From Anaerolineae bacterium (GTDB lineage Bacteria; Chloroflexota; Anaerolineae; Anaerolineales; UBA4823): a stretch of DNA of 13,290 nucleotides. The notes under the pieces are model-generated. The model did no database searches. It saw nothing but the letters and a program-made list of their open reading frames with translations, and was not told the origin of the DNA. Numbering within the stretch: position 1 is the stretch's first letter; each line of letters begins with the position of its first letter. The stretch spans positions 1 to 13,290 of the forward strand of contig JAUXFR010000008.1 in NCBI GenBank assembly GCA_030622805.1, in the 5' to 3' direction. The position numbers and the translations under genes are program-made. This document shows positions 1-6,122 of the stretch, piece by piece.

Positions 1-97
1 CCAGGAAACCATCATAACCAGCTCTTTCGTCATGGGTGACGCGGTCGGGAAATACAGTCGTGAGATCGGTTTCAAGCGCAATCGTGTATTCACTCAT
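1..97 (-). CDS. nuoC: NADH-quinone oxidoreductase subunit C, N-terminal fragment
   Basis: Only the first 32 codons are in the window; the gene runs off the left edge. The visible protein starts MSEYTIALETDLTTVFPDRV. The ATG is preceded by a GGAG Shine-Dalgarno seven bases upstream (105-108), and the gene lies 36 bases after the nuoB stop on the same strand. In complex I operons nuoC normally follows nuoB, and its product is the 30 kDa subunit of the peripheral arm on the cytoplasmic side. The identification rests mainly on position, because the fragment is too short for a diagnostic motif. A fused nuoCD cannot be excluded. Confidence 0.68.
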   Translation of the reverse strand, partial: MSEYTIALETDLTTVFPDRVTHDERAGYDGFL

Positions 98-133
98 TAA
101 TTTTCTCCATTGAAGCAGATATACCGCTGGATA

Positions 134-808
134 TTATGCCTCGGTTGGTTGCTGAACCGTTTCCTCAGAAACGGGTTTCTGATGGGTTAACGTTTTAATC
201 TCTTCGGATTGTCGGGGGTCAAAGATATCGGGACCGAGAACCGGGATGGGTATCTCAGGGATGGGGTCTTTACTGTACCAGCGTGTATCTCTCCAGTGCT
301 GAGTATCGATTTTACGCTGCAGTGATATCAACCCGTGTAGCAGCGCCTGAGGGGTTGGTGGGCATCCGGGTACATAAACATCGACGGGAATATATTTATC
401 GACGCCAGAGACGACGTTGTAACCATCTTTGAAAGGTCCCCCACCTGAAGCACAGGCACCCATAGCCAATACATACTTCGGCTCGGGCATCTGGTTGTAC
501 AGGCGTACAATCTGGGGGATCATTTTCTTGGTGACTGTCCCAGAGACGATCATTAGATCTGCCTGACGCGGGCTGGGTCTCATAACCTCCATGCCAAAAC
601 GTGAGAAATCGTAGCGGCTGGCAGCCGTGCAAATCATTTCGATCGCGCAGCAGGCCAGACCGAACATCATCGGCCAGATGGACGATCTGCGTCCCCAGTT
701 GTATATTTTATCAAGTGTCGTGACGCTGACATTTGCTTGCAGTTCCGGTGGAATGTCGTATTTTGTTGAATTAAACTCATTGTTTGGATCACGTGTAGAT
801 TCGGTCAT
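134..808 (-). CDS. nuoB: NADH-quinone oxidoreductase subunit B
   Basis: This is the complex I subunit that carries the terminal Fe-S cluster N2, which passes electrons to quinone at the base of the peripheral arm. The 224-residue protein has the family signature: the tandem cysteines C53-C54 in LACCAIEM, C119 in GACASGGG and C149 in VPGCPPTP, which are the four N2 ligands. The core covers about residues 28-170; the C-terminal tail (about 180-224) is Pro/Glu/Thr-rich and probably flexible. I chose the ATG at 808, not the longer frame that opens at 832, because this ATG overlaps the iscX stop as ATGA and has an AGGAGG ten bases upstream (819-824) inside the iscX end. The gene is thus translationally coupled to iscX. 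nuoC follows after 36 bases. No nuoA precedes it. Confidence 0.97.
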   Translation of the reverse strand: MTESTRDPNNEFNSTKYDIPPELQANVSVTTLDKIYNWGRRSSIWPMMFGLACCAIEMICTAASRYDFSRFGMEVMRPSPRQADLMIVSGTVTKKMIPQIVRLYNQMPEPKYVLAMGACASGGGPFKDGYNVVSGVDKYIPVDVYVPGCPPTPQALLHGLISLQRKIDTQHWRDTRWYSKDPIPEIPIPVLGPDIFDPRQSEEIKTLTHQKPVSEETVQQPTEA

Positions 809-1035
809 ATGGATAAGTCCTCCTCGTACCATTCCTGATAAATTGCCAGCAGTATATTCTCGTTCGCCAGTTCAGGATCATCATCAAATCCGGGCAGTTC
901 AATCGTCCAGTGGTAGATCATACCCAGGGATACATTCACCAGAGCTGCTTCTGGATGCAGAGCGCGCAATTTTTGAGCGATCGGAAAAGAATCTTCCCAT
1001 GTAATGATGTCTTCAGTTGATGTGCCCGGTTTCAT
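805..1035 (-). CDS. iscX: Fe-S cluster assembly protein IscX
   Basis: This is a 76-residue acidic protein of the IscX (YfhJ) family. Family members are small, bind IscS and iron, and modulate Fe-S cluster assembly in the cytoplasm. Recognised features are the N-terminal ITWEDS (residues 11-16, compare the KWTDS start of E. coli IscX), a tryptophan in the middle (W43) and the diagnostic C-terminal run GFDDDPELANENILLAI (49-65) followed by a Trp-Tyr/acidic end. The length fits the family (about 66 residues plus a ten-residue N-terminal extension). It is the first gene of the minus-strand operon and overlaps nuoB by four bases. A strong promoter lies about 55 bases upstream of the ATG. The Shine-Dalgarno before the ATG is poor (GGGA about 16 bases away), so the exact start is less certain than the identity. 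Confidence 0.9.
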   Translation of the reverse strand: MKPGTSTEDIITWEDSFPIAQKLRALHPEAALVNVSLGMIYHWTIELPGFDDDPELANENILLAIYQEWYEEDLSI

Positions 1036-1095
1036 GCTGGATTGTAGTTCCCAGAATTAGATTTCCTATTTAGAAGTACAAATTTATAAAAAATT

Positions 1096-1123
1096 ATTAT
1101 ACCGCTAAATTACGTTCGGTCAA
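1096..1123 (-). promoter_or_regulatory. Sigma70-type promoter of iscX-nuoBC
   Basis: Read on the minus strand, TTGACC (1118-1123, five of six consensus bases) is followed after 16 bases by a perfect TATAAT (1096-1101). The expected start is near 1089, giving a leader of about 54 bases before iscX. The -35 box lies inside the small inverted repeat CGGT-TG-ACCG (1117-1126), a plausible repressor site. Confidence 0.75.
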
Positions 1124-1142
1124 CCGCTTATTAAAGTTAATA
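1101..1142. repeat. Direct and inverted repeats between divergent promoters (candidate operator)
   Basis: Three short symmetric elements are visible. ACCGCT occurs at 1101-1106 and 1123-1128, 22 bases (about two helical turns) apart, and the following six bases agree in part (ACCGCTwAwTwA). CGGT-CA-ACCG is an inverted repeat at 1117-1126. TATTAA-AG-TTAATA is a perfect 6-2-6 inverted repeat at 1129-1142. They cover or lie between the -35 boxes of the divergent iscX and regulator promoters. That is where an autoregulating repressor would bind, but the binding is inferred. The cyanobacterial SufR site form CAAC-N6-GTTG is not present. Confidence 0.45.
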
Positions 1143-1146
1143 TATA

Positions 1147-1175
1147 TTTTCATAAAACGGCACAGGGTGTATAAT
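1147..1175 (+). promoter_or_regulatory. Promoter of the SufR-like regulator, probably leaderless
   Basis: A perfect TATAAT lies at 1170-1175, with TTTTCA (four of six -35 bases) at 1147-1152 and a 17-base spacer. Transcription would be expected to start at or next to the A of the ATG at 1182, so the mRNA would have almost no leader. This agrees with the absence of a usable Shine-Dalgarno before that ATG. Confidence 0.65.
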
Positions 1176-1181
1176 AACCAC

Positions 1182-1823
1182 ATGAGTACTTCGCGACAGC
1201 AGGTTCTTGGTTTTGTGCGAACACACAGGGCAGTTTCTGCACAGGAAATCGCTAGGGCGCTGCACATGACGAGAGCAAATGCAAGGCACCACCTGAAGAT
1301 TCTGGAGGGGCAGGGTGTGGTAGAGTTGATCAGTTCTCGACCGGCAAGCGGCAGGGGCAGACCGGTGATGCTGTATGGTTTATCCGGCAGGGTGCTGGGA
1401 GAAAATCTTGGTTTGCTGACAGGCGCTATGTTGAAGGAATTTTTCCTAAAAACACCACATGCGGAGCGAGGTCAAATGCTCGAACGTCTGGTCGGCATCA
1501 TGCTCGAGGAAGTTTCTAGCTCTGCGATTGATGAAGATGGTGCAGTCGAGTCTACTGCCAGCCTCACACAGAGGTTGTATCGATCCATATCAATCCTGAA
1601 TGAGCTGCACTATCACGCGCGCTGGGAAGCCCATTCCCAGGCGCCGCATATTGTCCTTGGACATTGTCCTTATGCATCCATAATAGAAGAACATCCAGAA
1701 GTGTGTCAATTGGACGCCGTTTTGATAAAAACACTATCTTGTATACAGGTGAAGCAAACTGCAAAGCTGGCTCTGGACTCGCGTGGTATTAGATACTGCG
1801 CTTTTGTCATTGACTCATCCTGA
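1182..1823 (+). CDS. SufR-like winged-helix transcriptional regulator with four C-terminal Cys
   Basis: This 213-residue protein has an N-terminal winged helix (about 4-66). The recognition helix region is MTRANARHHLKILEGQGVV, and the wing contains GRGRPVMLYGLS, typical of COG2345/DeoR-ArsR-type regulators. The C-terminal domain holds C162 (in HCPY), C175 (in HPEVC), C187 and C206 (in RYCAFVI). In the SufR group, C-terminal cysteines bind an Fe-S cluster and the apo form loses DNA binding, which induces Fe-S assembly genes. The CPY...HPEVC pair with 12 residues between the cysteines is typical; the later spacings (11 and 18) look less standard. The ATG at 1182 is preferred over the GTG at 1167 because the -10 TATAAT overlaps that GTG context and ends six bases before the ATG. 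The gene is divergent from iscX-nuoBC, the natural target. Its 3' end overlaps the convergent gene by 17 bases. Cluster binding is inferred. Confidence 0.82.
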   Translation: MSTSRQQVLGFVRTHRAVSAQEIARALHMTRANARHHLKILEGQGVVELISSRPASGRGRPVMLYGLSGRVLGENLGLLTGAMLKEFFLKTPHAERGQMLERLVGIMLEEVSSSAIDEDGAVESTASLTQRLYRSISILNELHYHARWEAHSQAPHIVLGHCPYASIIEEHPEVCQLDAVLIKTLSCIQVKQTAKLALDSRGIRYCAFVIDSS

Positions 1824-2346
1824 GAATATACCTGATAGCGTAGCTTATACCAAGCACGGACAGCAGACCCAGAAGCACCAACCACCCGAAACTGAACTGC
1901 AGGTTGAAGTTTAGCGCCAACACGGCTAATATCACCCCCAACCCGCCTGTAACGACCAATCTGCGGAAATGTAGAGCAAAGAATTTATTATGGCTTTCGA
2001 TGTGTCCTGCACACGATAAGCGTTGCGTCAACGATGCCAGGTCCCAGGCAAACAGGGCAAACATCAACCCCAGGATGAGCCAGAACGATTCAACGGACAG
2101 GAAAAACCCAGCTGCGGCGACGATGGTATGCAGAATAAAAGCAACGGTAGTTACCCAGAACCAATTACGAACCCCAGCAACGATCCAAAGCAGGATTATC
2201 GCGCAAACAATAGCGAGCATGTACCAAATTTCTTGACGACCGTAACCGATTCCGAAAAAAATTGTCGCTAAGATAAGGTTCAGCCAGGATAATAACCAGG
2301 GGTCGTACATTGTTTTGGAGCCTATCGATGAGTTTGTCCTTGTCAC
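1807..2346 (-). CDS. Polytopic membrane protein, last gene of the MoxR-DUF58 operon
   Basis: I do not recognise a family. The protein has 179 residues from the chosen start and contains about five or six hydrophobic segments: WLLSWLNLILATIFFGIGY, a strongly hydrophobic Ala/Ile/Leu stretch followed by a Trp-rich turn (VAGVRNWFW), a Phe/Ile/Val-rich helix, a Phe/Trp/Leu-rich helix, then after a hydrophilic loop (LTQRLSCAGHIESHNKFF) two C-terminal helices ending in a basic tail. I start it at the GTG at 2346. Its TGA overlap with the DUF58 gene is GTGA, and a perfect GGAGGT lies five bases upstream (2352-2357). The ATG at 2310 would give 167 residues but has a poor ribosome site. By position it is probably a membrane partner of the MoxR/DUF58 module. 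Its stop overlaps tail to tail with the SufR-like gene. Confidence 0.75.
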   Translation of the reverse strand: MTRTNSSIGSKTMYDPWLLSWLNLILATIFFGIGYGRQEIWYMLAIVCAIILLWIVAGVRNWFWVTTVAFILHTIVAAAGFFLSVESFWLILGLMFALFAWDLASLTQRLSCAGHIESHNKFFALHFRRLVVTGGLGVILAVLALNFNLQFSFGWLVLLGLLSVLGISYAIRYILRMSQ

Positions 2347-3629
2347 AATCGACCTCCAGGTGGTTGTGACCACATAGGTATCCGTCTTAACGCCATATTC
2401 ATCGCCTGATCAAATGGTGTCCTGACATCCCAATTCATAACCACGATGCCGGCGTGCCGGAGTTTATTGAACAGCAGTTTCCGTTCGATTCTGGCGAGCC
2501 GGGTGCCCAGTTCCCTGGCGTAACTGTCCTGGAGAGAGTCGCACTGGAACTGGATTGGATCCGGGCTGATAATCATAACCTGGTAGCCGCGCGCGCGCAG
2601 CCTGACCAGTATGGGAATGTCATCGTCTAATAAAGGGCTGAATAGGATCAATTGGGAATGTGTCGGAAATACCTTGGTTGGCAGGTTTTCAAGTTTTTCA
2701 AAGACCAGGCTGTCTCCAGTTTGAGCGCGTGTCAATGCCTGAAATATGCGCTCGCGCTGCACTTTGCCATATCCTGGGAAAGTCCAATCCAGAAAACCTC
2801 CGTAGACCAATAAACCAACGCGGTTTCCGGCTTTGATCAGCGTGTCTGTGAGCGCGGCAGTGGAGGTAATCAGATGTTCAAATAAAGTACCATTGGGAGT
2901 ACGAACATCGCAGCATTTTCGGGCATCCAGAATAAGTCCGACATCGGCTACTCTTTCCTGCTCATACTCGTTGCTGTACAGTGAATGGTTATGGCGTGCG
3001 GTGGCTTTCCAATTGATCCTGTGCAGGGCATCTCCCCAATGGTATTCTCTTACACCAAAAAATTCAACACCGGGTCCACCTACACGTGCCGGAACGTTTC
3101 CGGAGTATACTCGCGTCTGCCTGGGTCGAATATCCACATGCCGGATTTTCGGCACGTATGGCATGATGAAGATCGAACCCTGGGCTGGGATGAATTCTTT
3201 ACGTCGGAATATGGCAAAGGCGTCATTTGCGGTCACGTTGACACCGTTGATATGATAAATTCCTCGCTTTCCTTTGACAGTATAGCGAAGCTCTTTTATT
3301 TGGTTCTCCCCAAATTCGGTCATCAGGCTGGTTGTACCTTGAACGACCTCCAGGTTTGGTGGCAGATTATCCACGAAAAGAGCTTCATCGATGTGTGATC
3401 CAAGGTTTGTGATTGTGAGGATTATTTCAACAGGTGCATCAGGGGAAACACGCTCTGGATTAATTTCGCGCTCGATTTCTAAAACGATCTTCCCGGGTCC
3501 AAATACAATCCCACTTGCCAGGTATAGAATCAGCAAGATAGATATAGCGATCACGCCGTTTGTGAAGGTGGCTAATCCTGCCAGGATCAGCGTATAAATG
3601 AGGATGCTCAGAATCAGCGTGCGGATCAT
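2343..3629 (-). CDS. DUF58 domain-containing membrane protein
   Basis: This 428-residue protein starts with two hydrophobic helices (about 4-20 and 24-44), followed by a beta-rich region (about 48-165) that looks like an extracytoplasmic or CARDB-like domain. The DUF58 signature then appears (about 186-212): GGPGVEFFGVREYHWGD followed by HRINWKATAR, where the Asp-x-x-x-x-x-x-Asn-Trp-Lys pattern is characteristic. A von Willebrand A-like fold follows (DVGLILDA at 229-236), but the metal-site DxSxS is degenerate. DUF58 proteins are regularly encoded beside MoxR ATPases and are thought to work with them in membrane protein or envelope maturation. The ATG overlaps the moxR stop as ATGA, and the next gene starts with a GTGA overlap, so this is tight operon packing on both sides. 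The family assignment is certain; the function is not. Confidence 0.93.
   Translation of the reverse strand: MIRTLILSILIYTLILAGLATFTNGVIAISILLILYLASGIVFGPGKIVLEIEREINPERVSPDAPVEIILTITNLGSHIDEALFVDNLPPNLEVVQGTTSLMTEFGENQIKELRYTVKGKRGIYHINGVNVTANDAFAIFRRKEFIPAQGSIFIMPYVPKIRHVDIRPRQTRVYSGNVPARVGGPGVEFFGVREYHWGDALHRINWKATARHNHSLYSNEYEQERVADVGLILDARKCCDVRTPNGTLFEHLITSTAALTDTLIKAGNRVGLLVYGGFLDWTFPGYGKVQRERIFQALTRAQTGDSLVFEKLENLPTKVFPTHSQLILFSPLLDDDIPILVRLRARGYQVMIISPDPIQFQCDSLQDSYARELGTRLARIERKLLFNKLRHAGIVVMNWDVRTPFDQAMNMALRRIPMWSQPPGGRL
2352..2357 (-). promoter_or_regulatory. Ribosome binding site that sets a GTG start
   Basis: GGAGGT on the minus strand, inside the end of the DUF58 gene, lies five bases before the GTG at 2346. 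This supports the GTGA overlap start for the downstream membrane protein over the ATG at 2310. Confidence 0.65.
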
Positions 3630-4582
3630 TCAATAACCGGAACAGGAATAGATTTCAGCAGGTTGTCCAGGATGTCTTCCGCAGCTCGCTGTTTCATCCA
3701 GTATTCGGGTTCAAGTATCAGACGGTGTACCAGCGCTGGATTGAAATAATCTTTTACATCGTCTGGTATAACGTAATCACGCCTATCCAGCGCTGCCTGT
3801 GCCCTGGCTAATTTGAGCAGCGCCAGTGATCCGCGCGGGCTGGCACCGACAAGCACCCGCTTATCTGAACGCGTGCTGTTGACAAGCTGCACGATATATT
3901 TTTCAATATCTTCTTCGACATGGACTTCTTCCACTGTCTGCCGTATTGCAAGCAGTGTTTCTGCATCTGATACCTTCTGAATTGCTACCTCATCTCTCTG
4001 TCTTTCTTTTCTGCGTTTGAGGATTTCTTGTTCATCCTTCATGGATGGATACCCCACCCGCAGTTTAACCAGAAAGCGGTCGAGCTGCGCTTCAGGCAGT
4101 GGGAAAGTCCCTTCATATTCGATTGGATTGTGGGTGGCGATCACGATGAAAGGTTCCTGCAGGGGCATTGTCTCCCCTTCAAGAGTGACCTGAAACTCCT
4201 GCATCGCTTCCAGCAGAGCAGATTGAGTCTTTGGTGATGCCCTGTTGATCTCGTCCGCCAGAATGATGTTGGCAAAGATCGGTCCTTTACGCAGTTCAAA
4301 TTGGTTCTTCGACCTATCAAAGATATAGCTGCCGGTGATATCGCTCGGAAGTAAATCGGGGGTGAATTGGATGCGTTTAAAATTCAACCCCAGAGCGGTC
4401 GCCAGGCTTTTTGAAAGGATGGTCTTCCCAAGCCCGGGTAAGTCCTCTAACAGGATATGACCTCCGGCGAGGATCGCTGCCATGGTCTGCTGCAGCAGAT
4501 GATGTTTACCAACGATCGCCCTTTCAACTTCGGCGATTACCTGACTGCAAATTACAGAAACTTCTGGGGTTTCCCTACTCAT
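3626..4582 (-). CDS. MoxR family AAA+ ATPase
   Basis: The 318-residue protein is a complete MoxR-type AAA+ ATPase. Walker A is DLPGLGKT (residues 47-54, K53), Walker B is IILADE (106-111, D110-E111) followed by INRASPKTQ, sensor 1 is ATHNP (149-153) and the arginine finger lies in LPEAQLDRF (R169). The C-terminal lid (about 230-310) includes GASPRGSLALLKLARAQAA and the FNPALVHRL end typical of the family. MoxR proteins act as ATP-driven chaperones that load cofactors onto, or activate, partner proteins with VWA-like domains. Here the likely partner is the DUF58 protein encoded immediately downstream. AAGGAG lies four bases before the ATG at 4582. The gap to the upstream gene is 20 bases. Confidence 0.96.
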   Translation of the reverse strand: MSRETPEVSVICSQVIAEVERAIVGKHHLLQQTMAAILAGGHILLEDLPGLGKTILSKSLATALGLNFKRIQFTPDLLPSDITGSYIFDRSKNQFELRKGPIFANIILADEINRASPKTQSALLEAMQEFQVTLEGETMPLQEPFIVIATHNPIEYEGTFPLPEAQLDRFLVKLRVGYPSMKDEQEILKRRKERQRDEVAIQKVSDAETLLAIRQTVEEVHVEEDIEKYIVQLVNSTRSDKRVLVGASPRGSLALLKLARAQAALDRRDYVIPDDVKDYFNPALVHRLILEPEYWMKQRAAEDILDNLLKSIPVPVIE

Positions 4583-4602
4583 AATACTCCTTCATGATTC
4601 CA

Positions 4603-5220
4603 TTAATCTAATTTCTGTTCGATATATTCAACCATTTCTTCCGGTGTCAGCTTGATTGGTGATTTTCGCTCCAGAATAAAGAAACGTTTCTCCAGTTCGG
4701 ATATTTGGAACGATATACGAGCATCCAGACCCGTTTTTATATAATCCCTCACATCGATCGGCAGATTGAACTTGCCCCCCTGTAGATAGGCAGCTGCTTC
4801 ATCCTTTGTCATACGTTCCTGATCCGCCAGTATATCCAATGTCAGCATGCTGATCTTGTGTGCGAGGTACCATTTGAAGTATCCGCCTTTTTCAGCTTTT
4901 TCAATATTTTCCGTCCAGACCTCCAGGCAGCTCTTTCCTAGGCGATCCTTTTCAATCGTTCGTGATCTTGATAGTCTTACACTGGTCAGACTGCGTACGG
5001 CGATAATTAACAGGAAGACAATAAGGACACCCCACCAGAAAATTTGTGGGAGCGTTTCATATATGATTTGTATCCACCAGGAAATATACTGGATTGGTGT
5101 AAGGATCAAGGATTGAACCACATCCTGGAGCAATATTGCCAGCATTCCAGCAGCAATCACTGCGAGAACGATAAGAACCCGTATGTTCAAGATACCTGGG
5201 GATTGATCCTTGTCATTCAT
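4603..5220 (-). CDS. Two-helix membrane protein of the MoxR operon, unknown family
   Basis: I do not recognise a named family. The 205-residue protein has two membrane helices, about 13-38 (Ile/Leu/Val/Ala-rich) and about 58-78 (IFWWGVLIVFLLIIAVRSL), with a short Trp/Tyr-rich stretch between them. A hydrophilic C-terminal region of about 125 residues follows, rich in Glu, Lys and Ile and predicted to be helical and cytoplasmic. It ends LTPEEMVEYIEQKLD. The start codon overlaps the DUF4129 stop as ATGA, so the two are translationally coupled. Uncharacterised membrane proteins at this place (between a DUF4129 gene and moxR) are usual in MoxR gene clusters of this type. A role as a scaffold for MoxR is only a guess. 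Confidence 0.82.
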   Translation of the reverse strand: MNDKDQSPGILNIRVLIVLAVIAAGMLAILLQDVVQSLILTPIQYISWWIQIIYETLPQIFWWGVLIVFLLIIAVRSLTSVRLSRSRTIEKDRLGKSCLEVWTENIEKAEKGGYFKWYLAHKISMLTLDILADQERMTKDEAAAYLQGGKFNLPIDVRDYIKTGLDARISFQISELEKRFFILERKSPIKLTPEEMVEYIEQKLD

Positions 5221-6122
5221 GTTGACTTTCTACTGAAATTGGCAATTGCTGATAGACAATCAACAGCCTGGGTTTCCTGGTCTTTGTCGGGTTCATTTCC
5301 ACCGTATCGCACATACTCAAATAATTGAGTTAATCCCTCAACCGGGCTTTCAGGTAATCCTGCCTGAAGCAGACGCCGCTCGAATTCACGTGCGGTCATC
5401 CACCGCTGCCGATGAAGTCCGCGCTCGTTGAGCAAGATCTTGCACATTTGATCATAACAACGAAGGATGGCATTTCGGAAATCTAAGCCAGAATGGATTT
5501 TATCCAATGTGTGCGAGGCCTCTGCTGCCAGCAGGTCCGCATCTTCCGTTTCTTCTCCCGTTTTTGAACGCCGGTAAAGGAAATAGACGACACCCAGCAC
5601 AGCCAGCATTACCAGAAATCCAATGATGTATACCAACCAATTTGGGGAATCTGTGTTGATCTCTGGTAAGGGAGCCAGGACCTGCTGGATTGTTGGGAGA
5701 TTTTTCTCTACTGTCTCAGACACACCTTCTTCATATATCTCTTGCTGCTTGCTGGTCTCCAAGCGATTGATGAAAAAGAGTAGCCCAGCCCAAAGTATTA
5801 CGACAGTAAAGTCACGTATGGCGCGTTTTCTGGCTTTTGGGAGAAAGATCATGATCAGGATAAACAAAATAAATGGTAATACAACCAGAAGAACGATCAG
5901 CAGGATCGGGATCTTGTATTCATCGATAGCAATAACAGAAACACCGGTTTCAGTAATTTCTTCCTGGTTGCTTGCATTTTCTGAATAAAATACTGTGCCT
6001 GGCAGCAGTTGGTCCTTGTTTGCGATCCCTGCTGCAAGCAAAACGAGGGAGAGGACAGCGGTGATGATCGCGGCTCTCAGGAATAAGTTTTGGTGTTTTG
6101 AAACTTGTGAAAATACCTTCAT
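5217..6122 (-). CDS. DUF4129 domain-containing membrane protein
   Basis: This 301-residue protein has a first helix at about 13-34, then a hydrophilic loop, three more helices (about 71-94, 104-121 and 162-183) and a C-terminal soluble DUF4129 domain (about 200-295). The domain shows the expected pattern: AILRCYDQMCKIL, then RQRWMTAREFERRL, and a closing FEYVRYGG. In other bacteria DUF4129 is found alone or at the C-terminus of transglutaminase-like proteins next to MoxR and DUF58, which matches this operon. The ATG directly abuts the TAA of the sirtuin gene, with no intergenic base. The ribosome site is weak, so expression probably depends on translational coupling. Its biochemical role is unknown. 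Confidence 0.88.
   Translation of the reverse strand: MKVFSQVSKHQNLFLRAAIITAVLSLVLLAAGIANKDQLLPGTVFYSENASNQEEITETGVSVIAIDEYKIPILLIVLLVVLPFILFILIMIFLPKARKRAIRDFTVVILWAGLLFFINRLETSKQQEIYEEGVSETVEKNLPTIQQVLAPLPEINTDSPNWLVYIIGFLVMLAVLGVVYFLYRRSKTGEETEDADLLAAEASHTLDKIHSGLDFRNAILRCYDQMCKILLNERGLHRQRWMTAREFERRLLQAGLPESPVEGLTQLFEYVRYGGNEPDKDQETQAVDCLSAIANFSRKST

Noticed and set aside
627..1004. Plus-strand frame of 125 codons opposite nuoB and iscX
   Set aside because: It lies entirely over two well-identified minus-strand genes and the product resembles no family.
1121..1138. CAAC...GTT as a classical SufR operator
   Set aside because: The two halves are 11 or more bases apart instead of six and the second half lacks the final G, so it does not match the known CAAC-N6-GTTG form.
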